From: Bordetella parapertussis
GTDB taxonomy: Bacteria > Pseudomonadota > Gammaproteobacteria > Burkholderiales > Burkholderiaceae_B
Reading direction: 5' to 3'
DNA length: 17,355 bases
NCBI GenBank assembly: GCA_945911685.1
Contig: CAMEAW010000051.1
Span: 1 to 17,355 of the forward strand
Shown here in pieces: positions 1-7,650 of this stretch (positions are counted from its first letter, which is position 1; every line of letters begins with the position of its first letter). The notes under the pieces are model-generated. The model did no database searches, was not told the DNA's origin, and was given only the letters and a program-made list of their open reading frames with translations. The position numbers and the translations under genes were made by a program.

Positions 1-158
1 ACCTCAAGGTCAATTAAACCGTGCCGAGCGATTTGATCCAGCATGTGGTCTAAAAAGGGCACGCCTGTGTCGAGCTTTTGGCGGCCGGTGCCATCGAGAT
101 TGATTGCGACACGAATTTTTGTTTCGTTGGTGTTACGGATAATTTCGGCGGTACGCAT
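1..158 (-). CDS. hisB: Imidazoleglycerol-phosphate dehydratase, N-terminal part (runs off the window)
   Basis: This is the first 52 codons of HisB, which dehydrates imidazoleglycerol phosphate to imidazoleacetol phosphate in histidine synthesis (cytoplasm, metal-dependent). The visible protein begins [15 protein letters not shown], then has the family motif [16 protein letters not shown] at about residues 32-47. His38 (in FLDHM) and His46 (in RHG) match conserved positions of the metal-binding active site. The rest, including the HHxxE motifs, lies beyond the left edge. This looks like the monofunctional type, since no phosphatase domain precedes it. The ATG at 156-158 is preceded by a weak AAGAG. 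The gene follows hisD after an 82-base gap, with no hisC between. A TACAAT hexamer on the minus strand (plus 187-192) lies in that gap but has no good -35 box, so a separate promoter is only a possibility. Confidence 0.93.
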   Translation of the reverse strand, partial: MRTAEIIRNTNETKIRVAINLDGTGRQKLDTGVPFLDHMLDQIARHGLIDLE

Positions 159-240
159 GGCTTAGGCTCTTGACGTCAGAATCTGCATTGTAGGGCGGTC
201 TGAGCGAATTGTTGTGGTGAATTGTGCTTGATCGCGCGGC

Positions 241-1554
241 TTACTTGTTGCTTGGTGGGGTGAGCCGGTAGGTGGCGCTTGCCGCATGGGCTTGCAAACC
301 TTCGCCAAGTGCGAGCTCAGCGGCAATTTTGCCCAAGGTTTGCGCACCTGCCTGTGAGACATGAATCAAACTTGAGCGTTTTTGAAAGTCATAGACGCCA
401 AGAGGTGAAGAAAACCGAGCGGTGCGCGAGGTGGGCAACACGTGGTTGGGGCCTGCGCAGTAGTCACCTAGCGACTCAGAACTGTGTGGCCCCATGAAAA
501 TCGCACCTGCATGGCGCAAGTGAGGCAGCCAAGCCTCGGGATCTTCGATTGATACCTCAAGATGCTCGGGTGCGATTTGGTTGCTAATCGTGCACGCTTC
601 ACCCAAACTCTGCACCAAAATCAGTGCACCGCGGTTGCGCAAGCTGGTGCGGATGATGTCAGCGCGCGGCATGGTGGGCAGGAGTTTTTCAATCGAGTGC
701 TCGACGGCGTCGAGATAAGACGCATCGGGGCATAACAAGATCGCCTGAGCGAGCTCATCGTGTTCGGCCTGCGAGAACAGATCCATCGCAATCCAGTCGG
801 GCGAGGTTTGACCGTCGCAGATAATCAGGATTTCGCTTGGGCCCGCAATCATATCGATGCCGACGGTGCCAAAAACACGGCGTTTGGCCGCGGCTACGTA
901 GGCATTGCCGGGCCCCACGATCTTATCGACGGCGGGTACCGTGACCGTACCGTAGGCAAGCGCCCCAACGGCCTGTGCACCGCCTATCGCAAAGCAGCGG
1001 TCAACGCCGGCAATCGCGGCTGCGGCCAACACCATGGCGTTACGATGCCCGCCGGGGGTTGGTGTCACCATTACCACCTCAGGAACGCCTGCAACTTTTG
1101 CCGGTATGGCATTCATTAGGACAGACGAAGGGTAAGCGGCTTTGCCACCAGGCACATAGACCCCTACGCGATCGAGCGGGGTAATTTGTTGCCCTAAACG
1201 CGTGCCGTCAGCCTCAGTGTAAGACCAGCTCGTTTGCACTTGATGCGTGTGATAAGCCCGCACACGTTCGGCCGCAGCTTCAAGCGCCTGGCGTTGTGCT
1301 GCAGGCAGCCCAGCCAAGGCCTTGAGCCACTCGCTCCGCGGAATTTCTAGGTCAGCGGCTTGCTGGATTTGCACACGATCAAACTCGCGCGTCAGACGCA
1401 CAAGCGCTGAGTCGCCTTCGGCGCGCACTTGCTTCAGAATACTTGCCGCAGCACTGTCGATAGCCTCATCTTGCTCGGCATCGAACGCCAGCAACGTTGT
1501 GAGCTTTGCATCAAAGTCTGGATCGCGCGAGTCGAGGCGTGAAATCGTTGCCAT
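241..1554 (-). CDS. hisD: Histidinol dehydrogenase
   Basis: HisD (437 aa, normal for the family) carries out the last two steps of histidine synthesis, oxidising L-histidinol via histidinal to L-histidine with two NAD+ and one zinc ion. The zinc ligands are visible as Gln262 and His265 (SQAEHDE), Asp364 ([10 protein letters not shown]) and His423 (EGLQAHAAS). The catalytic pair Glu330-His331 sits in [11 protein letters not shown]-site motifs [15 protein letters not shown] (about 211-225) and IAGPSE (about 236-241) are intact. The ATG lies 20 bases after the hisG stop, so the two genes are almost certainly co-transcribed; the ribosome-binding site is weak (GAG within CCCGAGATTGAC), which fits translation following on from hisG. 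Nothing is unusual in the protein itself. The oddity is its neighbour: hisB follows directly, whereas related genomes usually have hisC here. Confidence 0.97.
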   Translation of the reverse strand: MATISRLDSRDPDFDAKLTTLLAFDAEQDEAIDSAAASILKQVRAEGDSALVRLTREFDRVQIQQAADLEIPRSEWLKALAGLPAAQRQALEAAAERVRAYHTHQVQTSWSYTEADGTRLGQQITPLDRVGVYVPGGKAAYPSSVLMNAIPAKVAGVPEVVMVTPTPGGHRNAMVLAAAAIAGVDRCFAIGGAQAVGALAYGTVTVPAVDKIVGPGNAYVAAAKRRVFGTVGIDMIAGPSEILIICDGQTSPDWIAMDLFSQAEHDELAQAILLCPDASYLDAVEHSIEKLLPTMPRADIIRTSLRNRGALILVQSLGEACTISNQIAPEHLEVSIEDPEAWLPHLRHAGAIFMGPHSSESLGDYCAGPNHVLPTSRTARFSSPLGVYDFQKRSSLIHVSQAGAQTLGKIAAELALGEGLQAHAASATYRLTPPSNK

Positions 1555-1574
1555 ATTGTCAATCTCGGGGGGCG

Positions 1575-2258
1575 TTAGGGCGTCACGGCTGCGTGACTAG
1601 CGTGTTCAAAGGCATCTAAAAGAGGTTGCAGTTGCGCATGACGTGTTTTAAGTGAGGCGCGGTTTACCACAAGCCGCGATGAGATCGGCATGATGTCTTC
1701 GACGGCGACCAAGTCATTTGCCTTGAGTGTGTTGCCTGTTGAGACCAAGTCGACAATTGCATCAGCCAAACCCACTAATGGAGCAAGCTCCATTGAGCCA
1801 TACAGTTTAATCAGATCAACGTATACCCCTTTTGCGGCAAAGTGTTCGCGCGCGGCTTGGGTGTACTTGGTGGCCACACGTAAACGCGCACCTTGGCGCA
1901 CTGCAGCCTCGTAATCAAACCCGTTGCGCACCGCGACCGCCAAACGACAGCGAGCGATATTCAGATCAATCGGTTGATACAGCCCGCCAGGGTGCTGAGC
2001 CGCGTGCTCGATGAGTACATCTTTACCCGCAATGCCCAAATCAGCCGCACCGTATTCAACGTAAGTGGGTACATCCGAGGCGCGCACGATAATCAACCGC
2101 AAGCCGGGGTTGCTGGTGGCGATGATGAGCTTGCGCGATTGCTCAGGATTTTCAGAAACCTGAATGCCTGCGGCCTCGAGAAGCGGCAGCGTTTCTTCAA
2201 AAATCCGCCCTTTCGAGAGGGCCATCGTTAGAGGCCGAAATGGCTCGGGAGCGCTCAT
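1575..2258 (-). CDS. hisG: ATP phosphoribosyltransferase, short form (HisG_S)
   Basis: HisG condenses ATP with PRPP, the first and feedback-controlled step of histidine synthesis. At 227 aa this is the short form: it ends soon after the second catalytic lobe and lacks the C-terminal ACT-like regulatory domain of the roughly 300-aa long form. Short HisG enzymes are known to need the HisRS-like partner HisZ for activity and for histidine inhibition; hisZ is not in this window and in this group is usually unlinked. Recognisable motifs are [17 protein letters not shown] near the N-terminus, [14 protein letters not shown] (about 69-82), and the PRPP loop [16 protein letters not shown] (about 166-181). 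The start codon overlaps the murA stop in an ATGA (2255-2258), which supports this start and suggests translational coupling to murA. Confidence 0.97.
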   Translation of the reverse strand: MSAPEPFRPLTMALSKGRIFEETLPLLEAAGIQVSENPEQSRKLIIATSNPGLRLIIVRASDVPTYVEYGAADLGIAGKDVLIEHAAQHPGGLYQPIDLNIARCRLAVAVRNGFDYEAAVRQGARLRVATKYTQAAREHFAAKGVYVDLIKLYGSMELAPLVGLADAIVDLVSTGNTLKANDLVAVEDIMPISSRLVVNRASLKTRHAQLQPLLDAFEHASHAAVTP

Positions 2259-3523
2259 GATAGATCCTTGCTGGAAAGGCGTTCGATGTTGGCGCCGAGC
2301 TGCCTGAGCTTGTGCTCCATGCGTTCGTAGCCTCGATCAAGATGATAGATACGTTCGACGATTGTTTCGCCCTCGGCCGCCAGGCCAGCAATCACTAAGC
2401 TTGCCGAGGCACGCAGATCAGTCGCCATGACCGTAGCCCCCGATAGCTTTGCGACGCCGCGCACCACAGCCGTATGGCCATCGATATCGATGCGTGCGCC
2501 CAGGCGCAAAAGCTCTTGCACATGCATGTAGCGATTTTCAAAAATCGTTTCAGCGATTACTGAGGTGCCGTCGGCCAAGGCGCTGAGCGCCATGACCTGC
2601 GCCTGCATATCGGTGGCAAAGCCTGGGTATTCGTGTGTACGAAAGTCGACGGGCTTGGGCCGTTGATGCATGCTAGCGCGGATCCAGTCTGGGCCGCACG
2701 TCAGCGACACCCCAGCCTCTTGAAGTTTAGAAAGTGTGGCGCCCATCGTGTCAGGCGCGACTTGGCGCAACGTGATGTCACCACCAGCGGCGCCCACAGC
2801 GCATAAAAAACTGCCAGCTTCGATACGATCAGGAATCACCCGATGCGTGGCACCGTGCAGACTTTTGACGCCTTCGATGACGATACGATCGGTGCCATGG
2901 CCTTGAATCTTTGCGCCCATCTTGATTAATAATTCGGCCAGATCAACGACCTCGGGTTCGCGGGCGGCATTTTCTAAAACGGTTTGACCTTCTGCCAAAA
3001 CAGCGGCCATCAGCAGGTTCTCGGTGCCCGTAACCGTGACCATGTCGGTGCGAATCACGGCGCCCTTAAGGCGCTGCGCACGCGCCACAACAAAGCCGTG
3101 TTCGATGCTGATGTCGGCCCCTAGTGCCGCCAAGCCATGAATGTGTTGGTCAACCGGGCGCTGCCCAATCGCGCAGCCACCTGGCAGGCTGACTCGCGCC
3201 TGCCCAAAGCGTGCAAGCAAAGGGCCTAGCACCAAAATCGAGGCGCGCATGGTTTTCACCAGTTCGTAGGGCGCCTCAAGGGTGGTGACGTCGTTGGCCG
3301 TGATGTTGACGGTGCTGTCGCTTTCGCGCGTGCAATGCACCCCCATCTGGCCCAATAATTTAAGCGTGGTCGCAATGTCGTTTAATGCGGGCACGTTGGT
3401 GAGCGTAAGCGTATCGGCGGTGAGTAAACCGGCACACAGAATGGGCAGCGCCGCATTTTTTGCACCTGAGATATTGACCTCACCTTGCAGGCGACTTCCA
3501 CCCGTGATGCGTAGGATATCCAT
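2255..3523 (-). CDS. murA: UDP-N-acetylglucosamine 1-carboxyvinyltransferase
   Basis: MurA transfers enolpyruvate from PEP to UDP-GlcNAc, the first committed step of peptidoglycan synthesis, in the cytoplasm. The 422-aa length is typical. Catalytic residues are all present: Lys22-Asn23 in SGAKNAALP, Cys117 in [11 protein letters not shown] (equivalent to Cys115 of the E. coli enzyme, the residue alkylated by fosfomycin), Asp305 in [11 protein letters not shown], and Arg397 in HLDRGYE. Because the loop residue is Cys and not Asp, the enzyme should be of the fosfomycin-sensitive class, an inference from known MurA variants. Its start overlaps the ibaG stop by one base (TGATG, 3521-3525) and its stop overlaps the hisG start (ATGA), so it sits in a tightly coupled ibaG-murA-hisG run. 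The ibaG-murA pairing is widespread in proteobacteria. Confidence 0.98.
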   Translation of the reverse strand: MDILRITGGSRLQGEVNISGAKNAALPILCAGLLTADTLTLTNVPALNDIATTLKLLGQMGVHCTRESDSTVNITANDVTTLEAPYELVKTMRASILVLGPLLARFGQARVSLPGGCAIGQRPVDQHIHGLAALGADISIEHGFVVARAQRLKGAVIRTDMVTVTGTENLLMAAVLAEGQTVLENAAREPEVVDLAELLIKMGAKIQGHGTDRIVIEGVKSLHGATHRVIPDRIEAGSFLCAVGAAGGDITLRQVAPDTMGATLSKLQEAGVSLTCGPDWIRASMHQRPKPVDFRTHEYPGFATDMQAQVMALSALADGTSVIAETIFENRYMHVQELLRLGARIDIDGHTAVVRGVAKLSGATVMATDLRASASLVIAGLAAEGETIVERIYHLDRGYERMEHKLRQLGANIERLSSKDLS

Positions 3524-3765
3524 CAGGCGGGTTTACTGAACTCGTCGGGGGTCAACGTGCGCATTGAAAGTGCGTGGATTTCTTGTTTCATGCGATCACC
3601 TAAGGCTGCATACACCAACTGATGGCGGGCGATCAGGCGCTTACCGGCAAAGGCATTGCTGACAATGACTGCTTCAAAATGTGCGCCATCGCCACTGACT
3701 TCAAGGTGCTCGCAGGACAGGCCTGCGGCGATGTAAGCGCGAATATCTTCGGGAGTAGGCAACAT
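3523..3765 (-). CDS. ibaG: BolA-family protein, IbaG-like
   Basis: This 80-aa BolA/IbaG-family protein has the complete small fold. BolA proteins work with monothiol glutaredoxins in handling or sensing Fe-S clusters; the IbaG branch is typically encoded next to murA, as here. Visible motifs are [20 protein letters not shown] (residues about 33-52, with the invariant His48) and [15 protein letters not shown] near the C-terminus. Cys18, in the N-terminal loop, is a possible extra metal ligand. I chose the ATG at 3763-3765 because an AAGGA (plus 3775-3779) lies about nine bases upstream of it. A TTG at 3774 would add three residues but would leave only about two bases between Shine-Dalgarno and start. 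The stop overlaps the murA start by one base. A candidate promoter lies in the 210-base gap upstream. Confidence 0.93.
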   Translation of the reverse strand: MLPTPEDIRAYIAAGLSCEHLEVSGDGAHFEAVIVSNAFAGKRLIARHQLVYAALGDRMKQEIHALSMRTLTPDEFSKPA

Positions 3766-3792
3766 GATCAGCAAGGTCCTTGAGCGGGTAAC

Positions 3793-3829
3793 AATCTTAG
3801 AATATTTACTATTTTAACGAGAAGTGTAA
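3793..3829 (-). promoter_or_regulatory. Candidate promoter of the ibaG-murA-his unit
   Basis: On the minus strand TTTACA (-35, five of six matches to TTGACA) is followed 18 bases later by AATATT (-10, four of six) in an AT-rich patch about 30-65 bases before the ibaG ATG. This is the only AT-rich stretch in the gap between the ABC permease and ibaG, and the gap is large enough to start a new transcript. The -35 box lies inside the inverted repeat at 3816-3839. It is a match by eye only, and the box boundaries are approximate. Confidence 0.35.
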
Positions 3830-3839
3830 AACGCTCGTT
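3816..3839. repeat. Inverted repeat AACGAG-N12-CTCGTT upstream of ibaG
   Basis: Two perfect 6-base arms, AACGAG (3816-3821) and CTCGTT (3834-3839), are separated by 12 bases and overlap the candidate -35 box of the ibaG promoter. The layout resembles an operator for a dimeric repressor, but six-base arms can occur by chance. The left arm also contains the end of the minus-strand TAA (3814-3816) that closes the open stretch after the permease. Confidence 0.3.
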
Positions 3840-3892
3840 CTCCAGAGGCGTTAACTCCGGTGATTAGCGCTGTACGGCCCACTTCGCCTGGC

Positions 3893-3935
3893 CTGCCAAA
3901 CTCCGGCGCCCGCGCGATGCGCGTCAGTCTGGCAG
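3893..3935. terminator. GC-rich stem-loop after the ABC permease, no U-tract
   Basis: Outer arms CTGCCA (3893-3898) and TGGCAG (3930-3935) enclose a second small hairpin, CGCGC-GAT-GCGCG (3911-3923). It lies about 40 bases downstream of the permease stop and could end or attenuate the mla/ABC transcript. No run of U follows on the minus strand, so it would not be a classical intrinsic terminator. The rest of the 3766-3975 gap shows only the candidate promoter and inverted repeat listed separately, plus an open frame following the permease stop. Confidence 0.3.
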
Positions 3936-3975
3936 CGCGATCAACTTCATTGAACAGGCGGTACGGGGCGAAAGT

Positions 3976-4767
3976 TTACGTGCGCAGCTTGTAGCCTTGA
4001 CCCAACAGGCGCAGGGCAAAGGCGGCTAAAAGGGAAAAGACCCCGGCCACCACAGCTAGGCTTTGCCAGGGCGATACGTCGGCTACGCCAAAAAAACCAT
4101 ACCGAAATCCATCGATTGTGTAGAACAACGGATTCCAGTGCGACACCGTCTGCCAAAAGGCGGGCAGAGTATGTACTGAGTAAAAAACGCCTGATAAAAA
4201 GGTGGCTGGCATGATCAGAAAATTTTGAAAGGCGGCCAGCTGATCAAATTTTTCGGAGGTCAGGCCTGCAATTAAACCTAGAATCGCCATAATCCCGCAC
4301 GACAGAATCGCAAAGACGAGCGCCCAAAGCGGATGTTTGATCGGCATTGAACTGAAATACTGAGAGACCAGCCATACGCAAGTACCGACGGCCAGACCGC
4401 GCACGATGGCGGCCAGCACGTAAGCGCTAAAAAATTCGCGGTGCGAGATAGGGGGCAACAATACAAACACCAAATTACCCGTGACTCGGCTTTGGATGAG
4501 CGATGAAGACGGGTTGGCGAAGGCGTTTTGCAGCATGCTCATCATCATGAGCCCGGGGATCAAAAAGGCTGTGTACGGGACGCTGCCATACACCTGGATC
4601 CGATCTTGCAGCACCTGCGCAAAAATGACAAGGTACAGCAGCGCTGTGATGACGGGTGCGGCAATCGTTTGAAAGCTGACTTTCCAGAAGCGCAGCAATT
4701 CTTTGCCAAGCAAGGTTGGGAACCCTGAGCCGGCACCTGAGCGAGCGGTCAAAATGGGGGCGCTCAT
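3976..4767 (-). CDS. ABC-2 type transporter permease (YadH-like)
   Basis: This 263-aa inner-membrane protein belongs to the ABC-2 permease family, which moves drugs, polysaccharides or lipids outward. I see about six hydrophobic segments: around residues 33-51 (TIAAPVITALLYLVIFAQV), 63-80, 112-134, 145-169, 183-199 and 238-255. The C-terminal part has the family pattern HWNPLFYTIDGFRYGFFG at about 210-227. No substrate-specific feature is apparent. Its ATG overlaps the TGA of the upstream ATPase gene (ATGA, 4764-4767), so the two subunits are translationally coupled and form one transporter. The pair resembles E. coli YadGH, whose substrate is unknown. Its regular position between the mla genes and ibaG in related bacteria hints at an envelope role, which is inference. 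After its TAA the same frame stays open for 53 more codons (3817-3975). Confidence 0.93.
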   Translation of the reverse strand: MSAPILTARSGAGSGFPTLLGKELLRFWKVSFQTIAAPVITALLYLVIFAQVLQDRIQVYGSVPYTAFLIPGLMMMSMLQNAFANPSSSLIQSRVTGNLVFVLLPPISHREFFSAYVLAAIVRGLAVGTCVWLVSQYFSSMPIKHPLWALVFAILSCGIMAILGLIAGLTSEKFDQLAAFQNFLIMPATFLSGVFYSVHTLPAFWQTVSHWNPLFYTIDGFRYGFFGVADVSPWQSLAVVAGVFSLLAAFALRLLGQGYKLRT

Positions 4768-5555
4768 ACGCGGGCCTCAGAAAACTTAGACGGTTGAGCG
4801 TTCATGATTTGTACAAACGCCTGTTCGAGATTGCCGCCACCGCGCGCGATCAGATTTTTGGTGGTGTCGAGCGCAACAATGCGTCCACCTTTAAGCATGG
4901 CGGTGCGATGACACAGCATCTCGGCTTCTTCTAAATAGTGCGTGGTCAGGATGATCGTATGGCCTTGCGTGTTGAGCCGAGAGATAAACTCCCAGAGGCT
5001 GCGGCGCAAGTCGACATCAACCCCGGCAGTGGGCTCGTCAAGCACAATGACCGGTGGGCGATGCACCAGCGCCTGCGCTACAAGCACGCGACGCTTCATC
5101 CCGCCCGACAAGGCGCGCATATTTTCGTCGGCCTTATCGGTCAGGCCTAAGTTAGCCAAAATTTCATCTATCCAGTCGTCGTTGTGACGAAAGCCAAAAT
5201 AGCCCGACTGAATGCGTAAGGTTTCGCGGACGGTAAAGAAAGGGTCGTACACCAGCTCTTGCGGGACAACGCCTAACGAGCGCCTAGCTGCCTGATAATC
5301 GGTGACTACATCGTGGCCGCAAACAGTGGCACGCCCTTGCGTGGCCAGACATAGCCCGGCTAAAACAGAAATCAGTGTCGTTTTGCCGGCGCCATTGGGC
5401 CCGAGCAAGGCAAAAAACTCGCCGTGCTCAATGCTCAAGGATACGTCGTCGAGCGCCTGAAAGCCAGGTCCTGAAGGCGCGCGTAACAAGCCGCGCCAGC
5501 CTAAGGTGCGAGGCGCAAAAACTTTAGAAACATGTTCAAACGAAACGGCAGACAT
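4764..5555 (-). CDS. ABC transporter ATP-binding protein (YadG-like)
   Basis: This is the 263-aa ATPase partner of the ABC-2 permease that follows. All nucleotide-binding motifs are intact, counted from the chosen start: Walker A LGPNGAGKTT (51-60), Q-loop Gln99 (VVPQE), signature LSGGMKRR (149-156), Walker B VIVLDEP (Asp173, Glu174), and H-loop His206 (LTTHYLEEAE). The LSGGM signature is common in ABC-2 exporter ATPases. I chose the ATG at 5553-5555 because AAGG lies five bases upstream and the protein begins directly with the usual first strand (MSAVSFEHVSKVF). A TTG at 5585 would add ten residues without a good ribosome-binding site. It follows mlaC by 66 bases, where related clusters usually carry mlaB. 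The substrate is unknown. Confidence 0.94.
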   Translation of the reverse strand: MSAVSFEHVSKVFAPRTLGWRGLLRAPSGPGFQALDDVSLSIEHGEFFALLGPNGAGKTTLISVLAGLCLATQGRATVCGHDVVTDYQAARRSLGVVPQELVYDPFFTVRETLRIQSGYFGFRHNDDWIDEILANLGLTDKADENMRALSGGMKRRVLVAQALVHRPPVIVLDEPTAGVDVDLRRSLWEFISRLNTQGHTIILTTHYLEEAEMLCHRTAMLKGGRIVALDTTKNLIARGGGNLEQAFVQIMNAQPSKFSEARV

Positions 5556-5621
5556 GACGACCTTGTGATGAGACGGTGCGCCCAAGCGACCACGGGTTTG
5601 GTGGTGTCGGGTACGGCTCGG

Positions 5622-6257
5622 TTATTGTTGTGCGCGTTGATTGAGCGCTTGAATCAGGCCGTCGATCCCGTTTTGACTAATTTGCTGAGCAAACTGATTG
5701 CGGTAGTTTTCAATCAGCCAGATATTTTCAACGTTGAGGTCGTAGATTTTCCAGCCTTGCGGTGTTTTTTCAAGCCGATAATCTAACCCGATCGGTTGGG
5801 TGTTGGCGCGCTGAGTCACTTGCGACTTGACGACGACGTCGGTGGCATCTGTTTCGCCTCGCATGGGCAAGACCTTCACATTGGTCGCGTCATCGACGCG
5901 GGTGAAAGCGCCGCTGTAGGCACGACCCAACGTGCCCCGAAATGCTTTGACCAAGGCAGCCTGTTGCTCGGGCGTTGCCTGCCGCCAATACCGACCTGCC
6001 GCGAGGCGCGTTGTTTTTTCAAAATTGACATTCGGCAAAATCAAGTCGTCAACGATCTGGTTGACACGCGTGGTGTCGCCCGCGCGCACCTTGCTGTCGG
6101 CCTTTAGCACCGTTAACACTTGATCGGCGACCTGTTGCACGAAGTCGTTCGGTGCGGCGTTTGGATTGGGCTTGACCTGGGCGCGGGCAATATGACTCAA
6201 GCCCAGAACGCAACACACAAACAGCAACTTAAAAAATAAAGCAGTGCGAGACTTCAT
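5622..6257 (-). CDS. mlaC: Periplasmic phospholipid shuttle MlaC (Ttg2D family)
   Basis: MlaC carries phospholipid through the periplasm between the outer-membrane MlaA complex and the inner-membrane MlaFED complex, helping keep phospholipid out of the outer leaflet. The 211-aa protein begins with a signal peptide: a short basic start (MKSR), a hydrophobic core (LFFKLLFVCCVLGL), and a probable cleavage after ARA at about residue 26. The mature part shows Ttg2/MlaC features such as DFVQQVADQVLTVLK (about 38-52), YRLEKTPQGWKIYDLNVENI and WLIENYRNQFAQQI. The ATG has a good AAGGA (plus 6266-6270) eight bases upstream. It follows mlaA by 56 bases. A 66-base gap with no STAS gene separates it from the ABC transporter genes. 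Confidence 0.95.
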   Translation of the reverse strand: MKSRTALFFKLLFVCCVLGLSHIARAQVKPNPNAAPNDFVQQVADQVLTVLKADSKVRAGDTTRVNQIVDDLILPNVNFEKTTRLAAGRYWRQATPEQQAALVKAFRGTLGRAYSGAFTRVDDATNVKVLPMRGETDATDVVVKSQVTQRANTQPIGLDYRLEKTPQGWKIYDLNVENIWLIENYRNQFAQQISQNGIDGLIQALNQRAQQ

Positions 6258-6313
6258 GAAACGTATCCTTGCGATGGGTTAACTATTTGTTGAGAGGCAC
6301 TCAGCGTGAACCC

Positions 6314-7111
6314 TTATTTTTTGGGGGATAGACCAAGCGCCTTTTCGTCAGCGGGCGCGGCTCCAAAGTCTTCGTAGTTTGGTAGTTTCTGGGCCTCTGC
6401 GGTCGCCCCGTCGACTTGAGCCTGGCGGCGCTTGAGGTAGGCGTCGCGAATAAAACTGTAGCGATCTAAGGCGGTCCGGTCAATCGTGTTTGTGACCTCA
6501 AGCAGGGCTTCTCGCCGCTCGACTACCTCAAGCCCATAAATCGAATTTCGTACACCAACGTCATGGATCAGGGAGCCATACCCAAACTGGTTCACGTATA
6601 TGTCAGCGGCTCTGCCCGCGCCGTCCCGCAGGGTTGACGAACCCATAAGGGGCAGGACAACATAAGGGCCAGAACTGAGCCCCCAAACGCCAAGGGTGAC
6701 ACCAAAATCGTTCGGGATGCGCTTGGCGCCAGTTTGGCTAGCCAAATCCAAACAGCCGCCAAGCCCCATCGTTGAGTTCAGTAAGAAGCGGCCGAAGGTG
6801 TTGAGCGCGTCGACCTGGCGGCCCTGCAGCGTGCTGTTTAACCAAGACCAGACTTCGCCGAGGTTTAGAAAAATATTGTTAATACAGGTGCGGACAGGTT
6901 GCGGTACGACAAAGGAGTAGGCCTGCGCTGCGGGCTTGAGTACCGCGCGGTCAACCGCGTCGTTGAACTCGAAGACTGCACGGTTTGAGGTTTCAAGGGG
7001 GTCTGCAGAGTTAGCGGGGCCCATTGGCTGGGTCGCGCATCCCGAGAGCAACACTAAGACGAACGCGCAAAACGCTAAACCAAACTGTTGAGTAAAAAAA
7101 CGAGATGGCAT
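6314..7111 (-). CDS. mlaA: Outer-membrane lipoprotein MlaA (VacJ)
   Basis: MlaA is the outer-membrane lipoprotein that removes mislocalised phospholipid from the outer leaflet and hands it to MlaC. The 265-aa protein has a lipoprotein signal peptide: hydrophobic GLAFCAFVLVLL, then lipobox LLSGC with Cys25 as the expected lipidated residue. After it comes the typical MlaA start DPLETSNRAVFEFNDAVDR (about 38-56) and VLKPAAQAYSFVVPQPVR, then the helical body with GRFLLNSTMGLGG and LGVWGLSSGPYVVLPLMG. The C-terminal tail after about residue 225 is hydrophilic and less conserved, as usual in this family. In E. coli mlaA is unlinked to mlaFEDCB; its placement between mlaD and mlaC is the betaproteobacterial arrangement. 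The gene begins 12 bases after the mlaD stop, with only a weak ribosome-binding site. Confidence 0.96.
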   Translation of the reverse strand: MPSRFFTQQFGLAFCAFVLVLLSGCATQPMGPANSADPLETSNRAVFEFNDAVDRAVLKPAAQAYSFVVPQPVRTCINNIFLNLGEVWSWLNSTLQGRQVDALNTFGRFLLNSTMGLGGCLDLASQTGAKRIPNDFGVTLGVWGLSSGPYVVLPLMGSSTLRDGAGRAADIYVNQFGYGSLIHDVGVRNSIYGLEVVERREALLEVTNTIDRTALDRYSFIRDAYLKRRQAQVDGATAEAQKLPNYEDFGAAPADEKALGLSPKK

Positions 7112-7123
7112 GGTGCTTGACCG

Positions 7124-7639
7124 TTATTGTGAGACTTTGGGTGATTTGGGAGCAGAGGGTGACTCGGTACCCTGGGGGGTACCTTGTTTTTCTGCGGAGG
7201 AGTATAAGAATTGACTGATCAGACTTTCTAGAACGATCGCGCTTTGTGTGAATTGAATCGTTGAGCCGGCGACAAGGTTCGCATCATCGCCGCCCGCCTC
7301 AAGACCAATGTATTGCTCGCCTAGCAAGCCCGAGGTCAGGATCTTAGCTGAGGAATCTTTTGGAAAATGATAGTTCTTTTCAATTTGAACGGTGACGACG
7401 GCTTGAAAGGTTTTTTCATCTAACGCGATGCTGGCAACGCGCCCAACGACCACGCCGGCACTTTTTACCGGGGCACGCACTTTGAGCCCGCCAATATTGT
7501 CGAATTTGGCCGACAGGGTGTAGGTGGGGGCAAACGAGAAGCTGCTAAGGTTGCCCGCCCGGAGTGCTAAAAAAGATAGCGCGATGCCACCCAACAAGAT
7601 AAAGAGCCCCACCCACCAATCTGTTTTTTCGTTTGACAT
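7124..7639 (-). CDS. mlaD: MCE-domain lipid transport protein MlaD
   Basis: MlaD is the membrane-anchored MCE protein of the MlaFED complex; in E. coli it forms a hexameric ring on the periplasmic side through whose central pore lipids pass. This 171-aa protein has one N-terminal transmembrane helix (about residues 9-27, VGLFILLGGIALSFLALRA), a single MCE domain (about 38-117; PTYTLSAKFDNIGGL, KSAGVVVGRVASI, LTSGLLGEQYIGLEAGG), a helix rich in hydrophobic residues (VLESLISQFLY) that would line the pore, and a short Pro/Ser-rich tail. The length matches single-MCE MlaD. The ATG is preceded by AAAGGG seven bases upstream, which begins within the mlaE stop codon, so the genes are tightly packed (11-base gap). 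Confidence 0.96.
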   Translation of the reverse strand: MSNEKTDWWVGLFILLGGIALSFLALRAGNLSSFSFAPTYTLSAKFDNIGGLKVRAPVKSAGVVVGRVASIALDEKTFQAVVTVQIEKNYHFPKDSSAKILTSGLLGEQYIGLEAGGDDANLVAGSTIQFTQSAIVLESLISQFLYSSAEKQGTPQGTESPSAPKSPKVSQ

Positions 7640-7650
7640 TATTTGACCCT

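Noticed and set aside
162..362. 66-codon minus-strand open frame between hisD and hisB
   Set aside because: It overlaps the end of hisD in another frame, has no resemblance to HisC or any family I know, and lacks coding character.
3947..4156. 69-codon minus-strand open frame overlapping the ABC permease end
   Set aside because: It runs in another frame of the permease gene and its translation resembles a frame-shifted membrane protein, not a family of its own.
5556..5585. TTG start adding ten residues to the ABC ATPase
   Set aside because: No ribosome-binding site; the ATG at 5555 has AAGG five bases upstream and matches the usual N-terminus.
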